From Candidatus Doudnabacteria bacterium RIFCSPHIGHO2_02_FULL_43_13b (GTDB lineage: Bacteria; Patescibacteriota; Doudnabacteria; UBA920; O2-02-FULL-48-8): 33,778 nucleotides of DNA. The notes below the pieces were generated by a model. That model was not told the DNA's origin. It did not search any database and worked only from the letters and a program-made list of their open reading frames with translations. The stretch covers positions 60,723 through 94,500 of the forward strand of contig MFER01000012.1 in the NCBI GenBank assembly GCA_001777655.1, read 5' to 3'. A program made the translations under genes and the position numbers. Positions 8,583 through 17,716 of the stretch are shown piece after piece. Each line of letters opens with the position of its first letter. Position 1 is the first letter of the stretch.

Positions 8583-8641
8583 GGTTTGATATTTATAATT
8601 TGTTTGAATATTGGATTTTGATAATTGAGATTTAATATAAT

Positions 8642-10393
8642 ATGGCTTTCGATCCCGAACAATTGAAAAAAGCTTTGATTGGCAAAAAAATTGTCACCGC
8701 CGCCAGTTGGACCGGGTTTTTAGACGAGGCCAAAAAGAAACGGGAAGCGGTCGAGGATTTACTCATTGATAAGAAAATTATTGATGAAGAAAAATTAACC
8801 CAGATTGCTTCAGCTTTTTTTGACGTGGAATATGTTGATTTGAAAAAGATGGGCCAGATTCCCAAAGAAGTTTTATTGTTGGTTCCAGAACCAATCGCCA
8901 GGCGGCACGAAGTGATCGCGTTTGGCAAAGAAAAAGACAAGTTGAATCTGGGGATGACAGACCCGAACGATTTGGAAACCCGGGACGCGATTAAGAAAAA
9001 AACTGACTTGCAAGTAATCCCTTTTTTGGTCAGTCGCAGTTCGTTGGAGCATGGGCTGAAACAATATCACACCAGCTTGGAAGCCGAATTTGCCAAAATT
9101 GTTTCCAAACAAGAAAAGGGCGAACTGACGGATTCCGCTTCGGTGACCGAGAAATTGAAGGAAATGGCCGAGGAAATCCCGGTAGTGCGCGTGGTGGACA
9201 CGCTTTTGGAGTACGCGATTTTCGAAAAAGCGTCGGATATTCACATCGAACCGCAAGAAAAAGAAGTCATGGTTCGTTACCGGATTGATGGCGTATTGCA
9301 TGATGTTATGACTCTGCCGAAAGTGATTCAACCGGCTTTGATTGCCAGAATTAAAGTCATCAGCAATCTTAGAATCGATGAGCACCGTTTGCCGCAAGAT
9401 GGGCGGTTCAAGGTTCAGAAAGACGAGTATAATATTTCTTTCCGCGTGTCCGTCATCCCGGTATTTGACGGGGAGAAAGTCGTCATGCGTCTGCTGGATG
9501 AATCAACGAAAGCGTTAACATTGGAAGAACTGGGGTTCATCCATCGAAACTACGAAGTGATTGTTCGTAATGTCAAAAAACCGCACGGCGCGCTTTTGGT
9601 CACCGGTCCCACCGGCAGCGGCAAATCAACCACGCTTTATACGATTCTTTCCATGCTCAACACCAAGGCCGTGAATATTTCGACGATCGAAGACCCGATC
9701 GAGTATCGGATCGAAGGGATCAACCAAATGCAGGTCAATCCTAAAATCGGTTTAACTTTTGCCATGGGTTTGCGCTCCCTCCTTCGTCAGGATCCCAACA
9801 TCATCATGATCGGAGAAATTCGGGATTCTGAAACCGCCGAAGAAGCGGTGCACGCAGGACTGACCGGCCACGTGGTGCTTTCCACCTTGCACACGAATAA
9901 TTCCGCCGGGGCGCTTCCCAGGCTTTTAGATATCGGAGTGGAGCCTTATTTGATTGCTTCAACGGTCAATGCCGTCGTCGGTCAGCGTTTGACCCGTCAA
10001 GTCTGTCAGGATTGCCGCGAAGAAATCAAAATCGAACCCGAATATGAGTCTGATTTAAAAAAAGAATATAACATCGATCATTTGCTGGAGGTCATGAAAC
10101 GGGAGAAATTTATCCCCCCCAAGACTAAAAGTTTGACGGAGCTGACTTTTTATCGCGGCGCCGGGTGTGATAAATGCGGCCATTCCGGCTATCGCGGACG
10201 GAAAGGCATATTTGAAGTGCTGGAAGTCAGTTTGTCCATTCAGGATTTGATCATGAAACGGGCGCCGACCAGTCAGATTCAGGACAAGGCGATTGAAGAA
10301 GGTATGATTATGATGTGGCAGGATGGATTTATCAAATGCATTCAAGGTAAAACCACGATTGAAGAGGTGGTGAGAGTAAGTAAGGACCAATAA
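8642..10393 (+). CDS. pilB: Type IV pilus assembly ATPase PilB/GspE family
   Basis: Walker A GPTGSGKSTTLY, EKASDIHIEPQ, LRSLLRQDPNIIMIGEIRDSETAEEAVHAGLTGHVVLSTLHTN, zinc-binding CQDC...CDKCG. Confidence 0.95.
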   Translation: MAFDPEQLKKALIGKKIVTAASWTGFLDEAKKKREAVEDLLIDKKIIDEEKLTQIASAFFDVEYVDLKKMGQIPKEVLLLVPEPIARRHEVIAFGKEKDKLNLGMTDPNDLETRDAIKKKTDLQVIPFLVSRSSLEHGLKQYHTSLEAEFAKIVSKQEKGELTDSASVTEKLKEMAEEIPVVRVVDTLLEYAIFEKASDIHIEPQEKEVMVRYRIDGVLHDVMTLPKVIQPALIARIKVISNLRIDEHRLPQDGRFKVQKDEYNISFRVSVIPVFDGEKVVMRLLDESTKALTLEELGFIHRNYEVIVRNVKKPHGALLVTGPTGSGKSTTLYTILSMLNTKAVNISTIEDPIEYRIEGINQMQVNPKIGLTFAMGLRSLLRQDPNIIMIGEIRDSETAEEAVHAGLTGHVVLSTLHTNNSAGALPRLLDIGVEPYLIASTVNAVVGQRLTRQVCQDCREEIKIEPEYESDLKKEYNIDHLLEVMKREKFIPPKTKSLTELTFYRGAGCDKCGHSGYRGRKGIFEVLEVSLSIQDLIMKRAPTSQIQDKAIEEGMIMMWQDGFIKCIQGKTTIEEVVRVSKDQ

Positions 10394-10488
10394 AAATTCA
10401 AAAGGCAAAATGCAAAAATCAAAATTGCAATTTAAAAATAAAAAGTTTTTAATTTTAACTTTTGACTTTTAACTTCTGATTTATTTAT

Positions 10489-11703
10489 ATGCCTGAGTAT
10501 AATTACATCGCCAGAAACCAAGCCGGGGCAGTTCAAAAAGATGTCATGTCTGCAATCAATGAACGGGCAGTGGTAGAAATATTGCGCGCCCAAGGCTTGA
10601 TTCCAACCTCGATTAAGCCAATCACGAAAAGCTTTGATCTGAAGGTTTTGACGGAATATTTCCGCCGGGTCAGGCTGTTGGATAAAATCACTTTTATTAA
10701 AAATTTGGGGGTAATGACCAAGGCCGGCTTACCATTGGCCCGTAGTCTGAAAATTTTATCCGTCCAAACGCCAAATCCGAAGTTTGCCAAGGTGGTTTCT
10801 GACATTGCTCGGACGGTTGAGGGCGGCACGGCCTTGGCTGATTCTTTGGCCAAATACCCGCATATTTTTTCCCCGATTTTCATCAGCATGGTTCGGGTCG
10901 GAGAAATGTCAGGCACACTCGACCAGAACCTAACTTATCTTGCTGATCAGATGCAGCGGGATTACGATTTAGTGTCGAAGGCCCGCGGCGCCATGACTTA
11001 TCCGATTATTGTTTTGGTCGCGTTGGGCATTGTTGGATTTTTGATGTTTACTTTTGTTTTACCCAAACTGACCGAAACCTTCAAAGATTTGAACGCGAAA
11101 TTGCCGCTCATGACTCGGATTGTCATCGGGGTGGTGGATTTGTTCGCACATTATGGAGTGATTGTTTTGCTATTAATAATTTTACTGCTGGCGATGTTCG
11201 TTTATTGGCGAACGACTGAAGCTGGAAAAAAAGTTCTACACAAAGTCGTTTTTTATCTGCCGGTTTTAAAAAATATCGTGATCAAGGTCAATTTAGCGCG
11301 ATTTACTCGAGTGCTTGCTTCTCTAATCAAAAGCGGCATGCCGATCGTGGAAGCGCTGGAAGTTTCCTCCCACGTGGTCGCCAATGTTTATTATCAAAAA
11401 ACTATCGCCGAAGCCTCGAATAAGGTAAAAATGGGATCGCCCCTAACCGCGGCGTTTGTGCGACAACCAAGATTATTTTCGAATTTGGTAATTCAAATGA
11501 TGGAGGTGGGCGAGGAATCAGGCACGACTGACGCGGTGTTGACCGAAGTGGCGAATTTTTATGAAGCGGAAGTTGACCAAACCATGAAAAATCTCTCGTC
11601 TATTCTGGAGCCGGTCATTATGATGGTTATCGGCGCGGTGGTCGGATTTTTGGCGATTGCCCTAATCTCTCCGATCTATAATTTAACCCAAAATATTGGA
11701 TAA
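10489..11703 (+). CDS. pilC: Type IV pilus inner-membrane platform protein PilC/GspF
   Basis: GspF-type domains, three TM segments, VGEESGTTDAVLTEVANFYEAEVD. Confidence 0.93.
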   Translation: MPEYNYIARNQAGAVQKDVMSAINERAVVEILRAQGLIPTSIKPITKSFDLKVLTEYFRRVRLLDKITFIKNLGVMTKAGLPLARSLKILSVQTPNPKFAKVVSDIARTVEGGTALADSLAKYPHIFSPIFISMVRVGEMSGTLDQNLTYLADQMQRDYDLVSKARGAMTYPIIVLVALGIVGFLMFTFVLPKLTETFKDLNAKLPLMTRIVIGVVDLFAHYGVIVLLLIILLLAMFVYWRTTEAGKKVLHKVVFYLPVLKNIVIKVNLARFTRVLASLIKSGMPIVEALEVSSHVVANVYYQKTIAEASNKVKMGSPLTAAFVRQPRLFSNLVIQMMEVGEESGTTDAVLTEVANFYEAEVDQTMKNLSSILEPVIMMVIGAVVGFLAIALISPIYNLTQNIG

Positions 11704-11706
11704 TTT

Positions 11707-12111
11707 ATGAAAAAGGGCAAAAAATTGTTACGCGAACAAAAAGGCTTGAGCCTGGTGGAGGTTGTTGTTAGTATGGGGGTGCTGGTGGCTTTGTTTGCCT
11801 TATATGCGGTTGCCTTAAATACTACCACGCTGACGAAAAAGCTCCGCTATCAGAATGTCGCTTATCATGTGGCCAACAAAAAAATCGAAGAATTGCGCGG
11901 CGTGGCTTTCGTTTCGCTTCCGCCTTCCGGCACGATCAGCGACTCTTTGCTTTCTCAAATTCCGGCCGGCTCCGGGAGTTTTACGGTTGTGGACTATTCT
12001 GAATTTTCGGGACTTAAGGAAATTACAGTTACCGTGACTTGGAACGAGGGCGCAATAGCGAAACAAGTGCTGGTCAAAACCCTGGCTGGCAGCGGAGGGA
12101 TAAACCCTTAA
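11707..12111 (+). CDS. Prepilin-like (PilV/GspI-like) protein
   Basis: Class III leader KGLSLVEVVVSMGVLVALFALYAVAL. Confidence 0.8.
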   Translation: MKKGKKLLREQKGLSLVEVVVSMGVLVALFALYAVALNTTTLTKKLRYQNVAYHVANKKIEELRGVAFVSLPPSGTISDSLLSQIPAGSGSFTVVDYSEFSGLKEITVTVTWNEGAIAKQVLVKTLAGSGGINP

Positions 12112-12680
12112 TGAAAATTCAAAATTCAAAAATCAAAAGTCAAAATTTCGGGTTTACCCTGATTGAAATGATTATTGTGGTGTTTTTGGTAGGTTCGCTT
12201 TCATTGGTGGTCGCCAGTTTGTTCTTTGGTCAGGACAAAATTTATCATACTCAAATGATGGAATTGGGGGTTACCAATGACGCGCGCATGGCCCTGGACG
12301 ATATTGACGCTTTTGTTCGAATGACCGATGTGCTTGTTTCTTCCCAAGGCGGTTACACGCTTGGGGCGCAGACCCTGATTTTGCAAATTCCTTCCATTAA
12401 CGCTTCCAGTCAGATTATCCCCGCCACCTACGATTACGTGGTGTATAGTTTAAGCGGATCGAATCTTGATCGGATAATCATGCCGGATGATGCCAGCAGC
12501 AGAGTGAGTACGACGAAAAGAGTTGCCTCCCGTGTTAACGGTCTGGTGTTTACTTATGACAACGCCAACCCTAATCTAGTGAAGTATGTAACCACTAATA
12601 TCACGACGCAGGAGGCTTATCCAGGCGTGCCCAACAAGTCAATCACTCTTTCGTCCAAATCAAAATTAAGGAACAACTAA
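12111..12680 (+). CDS. Prepilin-like (PilW/GspJ-like) protein
   Basis: TAATG overlap with the previous gene; FGFTLIEMIIVVFLVGSLSLVVASLFF. Confidence 0.8.
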   Translation: MKIQNSKIKSQNFGFTLIEMIIVVFLVGSLSLVVASLFFGQDKIYHTQMMELGVTNDARMALDDIDAFVRMTDVLVSSQGGYTLGAQTLILQIPSINASSQIIPATYDYVVYSLSGSNLDRIIMPDDASSRVSTTKRVASRVNGLVFTYDNANPNLVKYVTTNITTQEAYPGVPNKSITLSSKSKLRNN

Positions 12681-14161
12681 TGAAAATTCCAAATAACAAA
12701 TTTCGAATTTTAAATTCTGAACAAGGCCTGCCCGCCACTGCACCTGCCCGACATGCTTCGCAAAGCGAGGCAGGCGGGCGCAGGGCGTTGCAGGCGGGCC
12801 AAATGATTATTACCGTCGTTATTTTTGCGTTGATTGCCATGGTCGCCATTTCTTCTTTGGTCGGCTATATCATGCTGCAAGTCCGCGCTCAGCGGCAGGC
12901 GGTTGGCCAAGTGATGGGGCTAAACATCGCCGAAGCAGCGATCGAAACGGCAGTTTGGAAATTAAACAACCAACCGGGATACGACGGGGAAATTGGAATA
13001 TCCTATGCCGGCGGGGTTTATAATGTGACTATCTCCAGTCTTTCCGGAAGCAGCAAATTGATCCGGGCTGATGTATATGTTCCAAACGCCTTGAATCCGC
13101 AAGCCAGGCGCTCGGTGCAGGTACAAGCCACCATAGGGATAACGACCATCGGATTTAATTACGGCGTGCAGGTGGGCAATGGCGGCTTGGAGATGAGCAA
13201 TAGCGCCAAGATTATCGGAAATGTTTACTCAAACAGCAATATAGTGGGGACTAATTCCGCTCGCATCCAAGGGACGGCGATTGCAGCCGGAACCAGCCGG
13301 ATTGACGGGATGGATGTGGACAACAATGCCCAGGCGCGCACTATCCGAGGGAGCTCTAATATTACCGGCAACGCGACTGTTTCCGCATTGCAGAGTTCCA
13401 CCGTGACCGGCAACGTGGTGGCTGACAGCATTTCCAGTTGCACCATCGGGGGGACTGCCATATATGACACCAGGAGCTCCTGTTCCGTCGGCGGGGCGAC
13501 CACTACGCCTAACCCGAACCCTTACCCGCAGGCCTCGGTTCTGCCATTGCCGATTTCCGAGGCGCAGATTGCGACTTGGGAAAACGAAGCGGCCGCCGGC
13601 GGGGCTGTCGGGAATCAGATTTTCAGCAGCGGGACAAGAAACTTAGGACCGAAAAAAATCAATGGGGATCTAATATTGAGCAACACAGCCGAATTGGTTG
13701 TAACCGGGACGTTATGGGTCACGGGCGAGGTTCGTCTGAGCAATAGCGCTATTCTAAGATTATCCTCTGGTTTCGGCTCCCAAAGCGGAGCGGTGGTTGC
13801 CGGGATAAATGAAGATTCATCAGCCGGTTATATTGAAATTTCCAACTCTGCCCAGGTATTGGGTTCTGGAACTACCGGGAGTTATATCCTCATGCTTTCC
13901 CAAAGGGAAGGAGTAGGATCCACCGCAATCAAACAGGACAATAACCCGGGCACGCCAATTTTACACGCTATTTTATACGCCGGGGAGGGGATGATAGAAA
14001 TAGCTAACAGCGCCGCGATGAAGGAAATTACGGCAGAGAAACTCAAAATCAGCAACTCCGCAACCGTCACTTACGAATCCGGATTAGCAGACGCGAATTT
14101 TTCCTCCGGCCCGAGCGGCGGCTGGGAGGTCTTAGACGGCACATGGCAATTATTACAATAA
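12680..14161 (+). CDS. Large minor-pilin-like protein with beta-helix-like body
   Basis: N-terminal hydrophobic helix QMIITVVIFALIAMVAISSLVGYIML; body rich in SNSA motifs and Gly/Ser/Thr repeats. Confidence 0.7.
   Translation: MKIPNNKFRILNSEQGLPATAPARHASQSEAGGRRALQAGQMIITVVIFALIAMVAISSLVGYIMLQVRAQRQAVGQVMGLNIAEAAIETAVWKLNNQPGYDGEIGISYAGGVYNVTISSLSGSSKLIRADVYVPNALNPQARRSVQVQATIGITTIGFNYGVQVGNGGLEMSNSAKIIGNVYSNSNIVGTNSARIQGTAIAAGTSRIDGMDVDNNAQARTIRGSSNITGNATVSALQSSTVTGNVVADSISSCTIGGTAIYDTRSSCSVGGATTTPNPNPYPQASVLPLPISEAQIATWENEAAAGGAVGNQIFSSGTRNLGPKKINGDLILSNTAELVVTGTLWVTGEVRLSNSAILRLSSGFGSQSGAVVAGINEDSSAGYIEISNSAQVLGSGTTGSYILMLSQREGVGSTAIKQDNNPGTPILHAILYAGEGMIEIANSAAMKEITAEKLKISNSATVTYESGLADANFSSGPSGGWEVLDGTWQLLQ
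12728..12799. repeat. GC-rich palindromic insertion in frame in the minor-pilin-like gene
   Basis: 72 nt encoding LPATAPARHASQSEAGGRRALQAG, between SEQG and QMIITVV; nested inverted repeats (gcttcgc aaa gcgaggc; cctgcccg.../caggcgggc). Confidence 0.65.
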
Positions 14162-14263
14162 CTTAAAATATGACTAAACTTGCCGTAAAAATGGGATTTA
14201 TCCTGCACCACTTTTCAGGTTTATGTCGAATCCCCAAGAGAATTTTAAAATAAACTGTCTATT

Positions 14264-14809
14264 ATGCGAGAATTAAAAAAAAGAATCGGATTAGATAAAT
14301 CTGATAAAAGTGGTGCGGGATTTACCTTAATTGAACTACTGATCACGCTGGCGATCATCGGGGTCTTGGCTACCATCGTATTTTTAAACGTAAAAAATTC
14401 TCGAGAGAACACTTATTATTCCCGCGCATCGTGGGAAACCACCGAGATCGCGAAGGCGTTGTGGATCTATTTGCAAGAATACGGTGATTATCCATCTGAC
14501 GCGAATCGCGGGCTACCGCCCGGCTTGGAAGTTTATTTGCCCGCGGGAAATTGGCCCGATGGTCCGTGGCCAGGAAGTGTTTATGATTGGGATAATTGGG
14601 ATGATCCTGATCAGCCCGGCAAAAAAATTTATCAGATCAGTCTTCGTTTCTGTCCAATCGGCGGTCCTTTAAGCGCTTGTAATTTTCCGAAAGCCAGCTG
14701 GGCGCAGAATTTTAACATTAATAGCGCGTTGTATTATTGTTTGTCAGGATCATGTCGTTCACATGTTGCCAGCCCCCCTAGTTATCCGGGCAAATGTATA
14801 AATTGTTGA
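14264..14809 (+). CDS. Type IV prepilin with Cys-rich C-terminus
   Basis: GAGFTLIELLITLAIIGVLATIVFLNVKNSRENTYYSRA; six cysteines in the C-terminal half. Confidence 0.85.
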   Translation: MRELKKRIGLDKSDKSGAGFTLIELLITLAIIGVLATIVFLNVKNSRENTYYSRASWETTEIAKALWIYLQEYGDYPSDANRGLPPGLEVYLPAGNWPDGPWPGSVYDWDNWDDPDQPGKKIYQISLRFCPIGGPLSACNFPKASWAQNFNINSALYYCLSGSCRSHVASPPSYPGKCINC

Positions 14810-14833
14810 GATGTGTTATAATGAAGGTAAATA

Positions 14834-15928
14834 ATGTCAATATTTGGAAACAAAAAAATCAAAGTATTCGGCTTAGATATTTCTGATACGGCGATTAAAG
14901 TTATGGAGATTTCCAAGATCGGTGACAAGTTAGTGCCGAGTGCTTTTGCTAACGTACCATTGTCAGATAAGGTGATTAACAATCATATGATTATTAGCGA
15001 GGAGCGGCTGGCTGAGTACATTAGGCGGGCGATTGATAAGGCCGGTAAAGTTAATACTCGTTTCGTAGTCTGTTCTGTGCCGGAAGCTAAATCATTTGTC
15101 CGGGTGGTAACCTTGCCAAAGATGCCGGAAGACGAAATTGAGACTGCCATTCCTTATGAGTTGGAACAGGATATTCCCATCCCCATTGATCAGGTTTATT
15201 TGGACTGGCATATTTTAAAACAAACCGAAGAGAAAATGGAAATTTTGGTTACCGCTGCCCCCAAAGAATATATTGACGCATTAATCCAGACTTTAGAACT
15301 AGCTAAATTAACGCCCCTGGCCATGGAATTGGAATCACAGGCCACTGCCAGAGCGTTGATTGGATCTGAGGATATGAAAAAAACCCTTCTGATTGTGGAT
15401 TTAGCCACCCAGCAGACCAGTTTTATCATCGTTGATAAAGGGGGAATTGAGTATACTTCATCTGTGCCGATTGCCGGTAACGCCTTTACGGAAAGCATTG
15501 CCAGGAATTTAGGAATCAACAAGCCAGATGCTGAGAACGTTAAACGGGCGATGGGTTTAACTTCTGAATCTAAGCAAGGGAGCGTGCGAGATGCGATTTT
15601 GCCCATTTTGGATAGTATTATTGATGAAATAAAAAACGTGATTAAATTTTTTGAAAATCACGATATCGACAAAAGAACCATCGGCGATATCATTCTTTGT
15701 GGCGGGACCGCCCAGTTGTTGGGGGTGGCCGATTATGTTTCAACCAGAATTAATTTGGGTTCGACCAAATCCAACATCCGAGTAATTTTGGGTGATCCGT
15801 GGGCCAAAGTGAATGGCTATAATCACCCCAAAGCCGTTCAAATAAAAAAAGACGAGGTTTTAGGATACACGACGGTGATTGGTCTGGCTTTGCGCGATAT
15901 TGATTACCACCCGCGTTATCGTCTTTAA
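14834..15928 (+). CDS. pilM: Type IV pilus assembly protein PilM
   Basis: FGLDISDTAIKVMEI, ExPYELEQDIP, actin-like ATPase fold motifs. Confidence 0.92.
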   Translation: MSIFGNKKIKVFGLDISDTAIKVMEISKIGDKLVPSAFANVPLSDKVINNHMIISEERLAEYIRRAIDKAGKVNTRFVVCSVPEAKSFVRVVTLPKMPEDEIETAIPYELEQDIPIPIDQVYLDWHILKQTEEKMEILVTAAPKEYIDALIQTLELAKLTPLAMELESQATARALIGSEDMKKTLLIVDLATQQTSFIIVDKGGIEYTSSVPIAGNAFTESIARNLGINKPDAENVKRAMGLTSESKQGSVRDAILPILDSIIDEIKNVIKFFENHDIDKRTIGDIILCGGTAQLLGVADYVSTRINLGSTKSNIRVILGDPWAKVNGYNHPKAVQIKKDEVLGYTTVIGLALRDIDYHPRYRL

Positions 15929-15930
15929 TT

Positions 15931-16042
15931 TATTATGAATCCCGTTAGAAATACTCATAAGCATCTTGTCAGGGAAAATAATATTCAACGGGAATAATAT
16001 AATTAAATCGCATAATTAACTAATCAAAATTTCTAACGGGAT
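15931..16042. repeat. Intergenic inverted-repeat element, copy A (pilM/pilN)
   Basis: 14-bp perfect IR atcccgttagaaat (15939-15952) / atttctaacgggat (16029-16042); about 94% identical by eye to 17331-17443. Confidence 0.9.
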
Positions 16043-16604
16043 GAAAGTAATCAACCTTCTTCCTAAAAACGAACAAAAAGAAACTAAACTGCAGTTTTTT
16101 GCCCATTCCCAGTTGTCATTTTGGATTTGGACCATCATCAGTTTGACTATTTGTTTAATCCTGGTCTTGGCCGCCCGTTTCTATCTAAACAGCAGCCTAA
16201 CGGCCACTGCGAATGAAGTTGCCAATAAAAGAGAAATTTTAAAATCTTCAGACAACGAGTTATTAAAACAACAGGTTGAAGGTCTAAACCGAAAGATTGC
16301 AGGAATTAATAATTTGCAAAAAAATCATGTTTATTGGTCAACTGCATTAGCTGAATTGGCCCGGTTGTTTGCTTCTGATATCCAACTGGATTTTATCTTT
16401 GTTGATCGGCCAACCGGCAAGATTGAAGTGCAAGGAGTGGCAGCTAATCGAGACAGCGCCTTAAAATTTTGGGCAGACCTTCAAACTTCTTTATATTTTA
16501 AAGATATTAACTTTCCACTTTCTAACCTTGAACGCGCGACCAATGGCAGTTTTACTTTCACCTTTTTCGCCAGCATTGAGAATCTTAAACAACCACTTAA
16601 ATGA
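16041..16604 (+). CDS. pilN: PilN-like type IV pilus protein
   Basis: MKVINLLPKNEQKE, single TM, position after pilM. Confidence 0.85.
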   Translation: MKVINLLPKNEQKETKLQFFAHSQLSFWIWTIISLTICLILVLAARFYLNSSLTATANEVANKREILKSSDNELLKQQVEGLNRKIAGINNLQKNHVYWSTALAELARLFASDIQLDFIFVDRPTGKIEVQGVAANRDSALKFWADLQTSLYFKDINFPLSNLERATNGSFTFTFFASIENLKQPLK

Positions 16605-16605
16605 G

Positions 16606-16740
16606 TCGGGTAGTAGAAATTTGATATCTCGCCTGCGGCGGGATAAAAAACTAGCGCAAATAACTTAATTTATAATAATAAGCAAACATATGTTAATAGA
16701 CCCTCGATTGTTAATCATTAATCAAATTTTCACTACCCGA
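16606..16740. repeat. Intergenic inverted-repeat element B (pilN/pilO)
   Basis: Left tcgggtagtagaaatttgat (16606-16625), right atcaaattttcactacccga (16721-16740); 18/20 complementary. Confidence 0.85.
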
Positions 16741-17327
16741 TGAGAGCTTTGACGCAAAACATTATTATTCTAGTTTGTGGAATGGTAGTAAGTTTGTTAC
16801 TAGTGTTTTTTGGTATTCAACCAATCCTTGATAGTTTAAGCAACCTGCATGATGAAGTCAGGGCCCAGAAAACCGAAGTATTGACTTTAGATCAGCAAAT
16901 TCTTGCATTTAAGACCGCTCAGTCTGATTTATCGAAAGCGGAACGGAAAAGCGATATCGATCAGGCAATCGCTAAGCGCGAACAATTGGTGGAAGCAGTC
17001 AAGGATGTGGAAGCGGCAATTAGTCTGACTAACAGTCAACATACTCTCCAAATTTACGATCAGAATGAACCTGGATTTGCGAAAGAGGCCGCGGTTATTC
17101 CAAACCGCGTAGGTATTACTGAAATTCCTTATACCCTTAATGTTACTAATGATTTTGTGGGATTGTTAAATGTTCTCTCTTATCTGGAGCACTTACCCCA
17201 TTTTACTGAAGTTTCGAGGATTGATCTATCGTCCGAGACCATCCCGGCCGAAGGCGGCAGAGTTATTCGCACCGGTAAGGTTTTTGGCAGCATTAACGGA
17301 GTATTTTTTATGGAATCAGGACAATAA
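16740..17327 (+). CDS. pilO: PilO-like type IV pilus protein
   Basis: N-terminal TM, coiled coil, position after pilN. Confidence 0.8.
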   Translation: MRALTQNIIILVCGMVVSLLLVFFGIQPILDSLSNLHDEVRAQKTEVLTLDQQILAFKTAQSDLSKAERKSDIDQAIAKREQLVEAVKDVEAAISLTNSQHTLQIYDQNEPGFAKEAAVIPNRVGITEIPYTLNVTNDFVGLLNVLSYLEHLPHFTEVSRIDLSSETIPAEGGRVIRTGKVFGSINGVFFMESGQ

Positions 17328-17330
17328 AGA

Positions 17331-17443
17331 TATTATGAATCCCGTTAGAAATACTCATGAGCATCCTGTCAGTGAAATAATATTTAACGGGAATAATCTA
17401 ATTAAATCGCATAATTAACTAATCAAAATTTCTAAACGGGATG
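17331..17443. repeat. Intergenic inverted-repeat element, copy C (pilO/next gene)
   Basis: Same sequence as copy A with about 7 differences, including two compensating 1-nt indels. Confidence 0.9.
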
Positions 17444-17713
17444 AAGCAGTTTAAATTCAAAAGTTTAAAAATCAAATCCATTTATGCCGAACGTCTTCTG
17501 GCGCTGATTTTTATTATTATTATTTTGTTGGAAGCGCAGCTGCTTTATAGTAAAGTTTATAAGATCTTAGGCACGGAGCCAGATATGGTCCCGGCCGGCA
17601 ACGTGGTCAGAGTAGATCTTTCTGATTACAACCAAACCTTGCAACTTTTGGATCAATTAAAGAGCTTCGTGCCCAAACCTTGGGGGCTGGTTGATCCTAA
17701 CCCGTTTCAATAA
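17441..17713 (+). CDS. Small single-TM protein in the pilus operon
   Basis: 90 aa, TM LLALIFIIIILLEAQLLYSKVY. Confidence 0.65.
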   Translation: MKQFKFKSLKIKSIYAERLLALIFIIIILLEAQLLYSKVYKILGTEPDMVPAGNVVRVDLSDYNQTLQLLDQLKSFVPKPWGLVDPNPFQ

Positions 17714-17716
17714 TTT

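Noticed and set aside
14814-14822. TGTTATAAT extended -10 just before pilM as a dedicated promoter
   Set aside because: No convincing -35 and only 11 bp before the start codon; could be chance in AT-rich sequence.
17170-17418. 82-aa ORF ending MNPVRNTHEHPVSEIIFNGNNLIKSHN
   Set aside because: Out-of-frame inside pilO and the intergenic repeat C; MNPVRN is the repeat atgaatcccgttagaaat translated.
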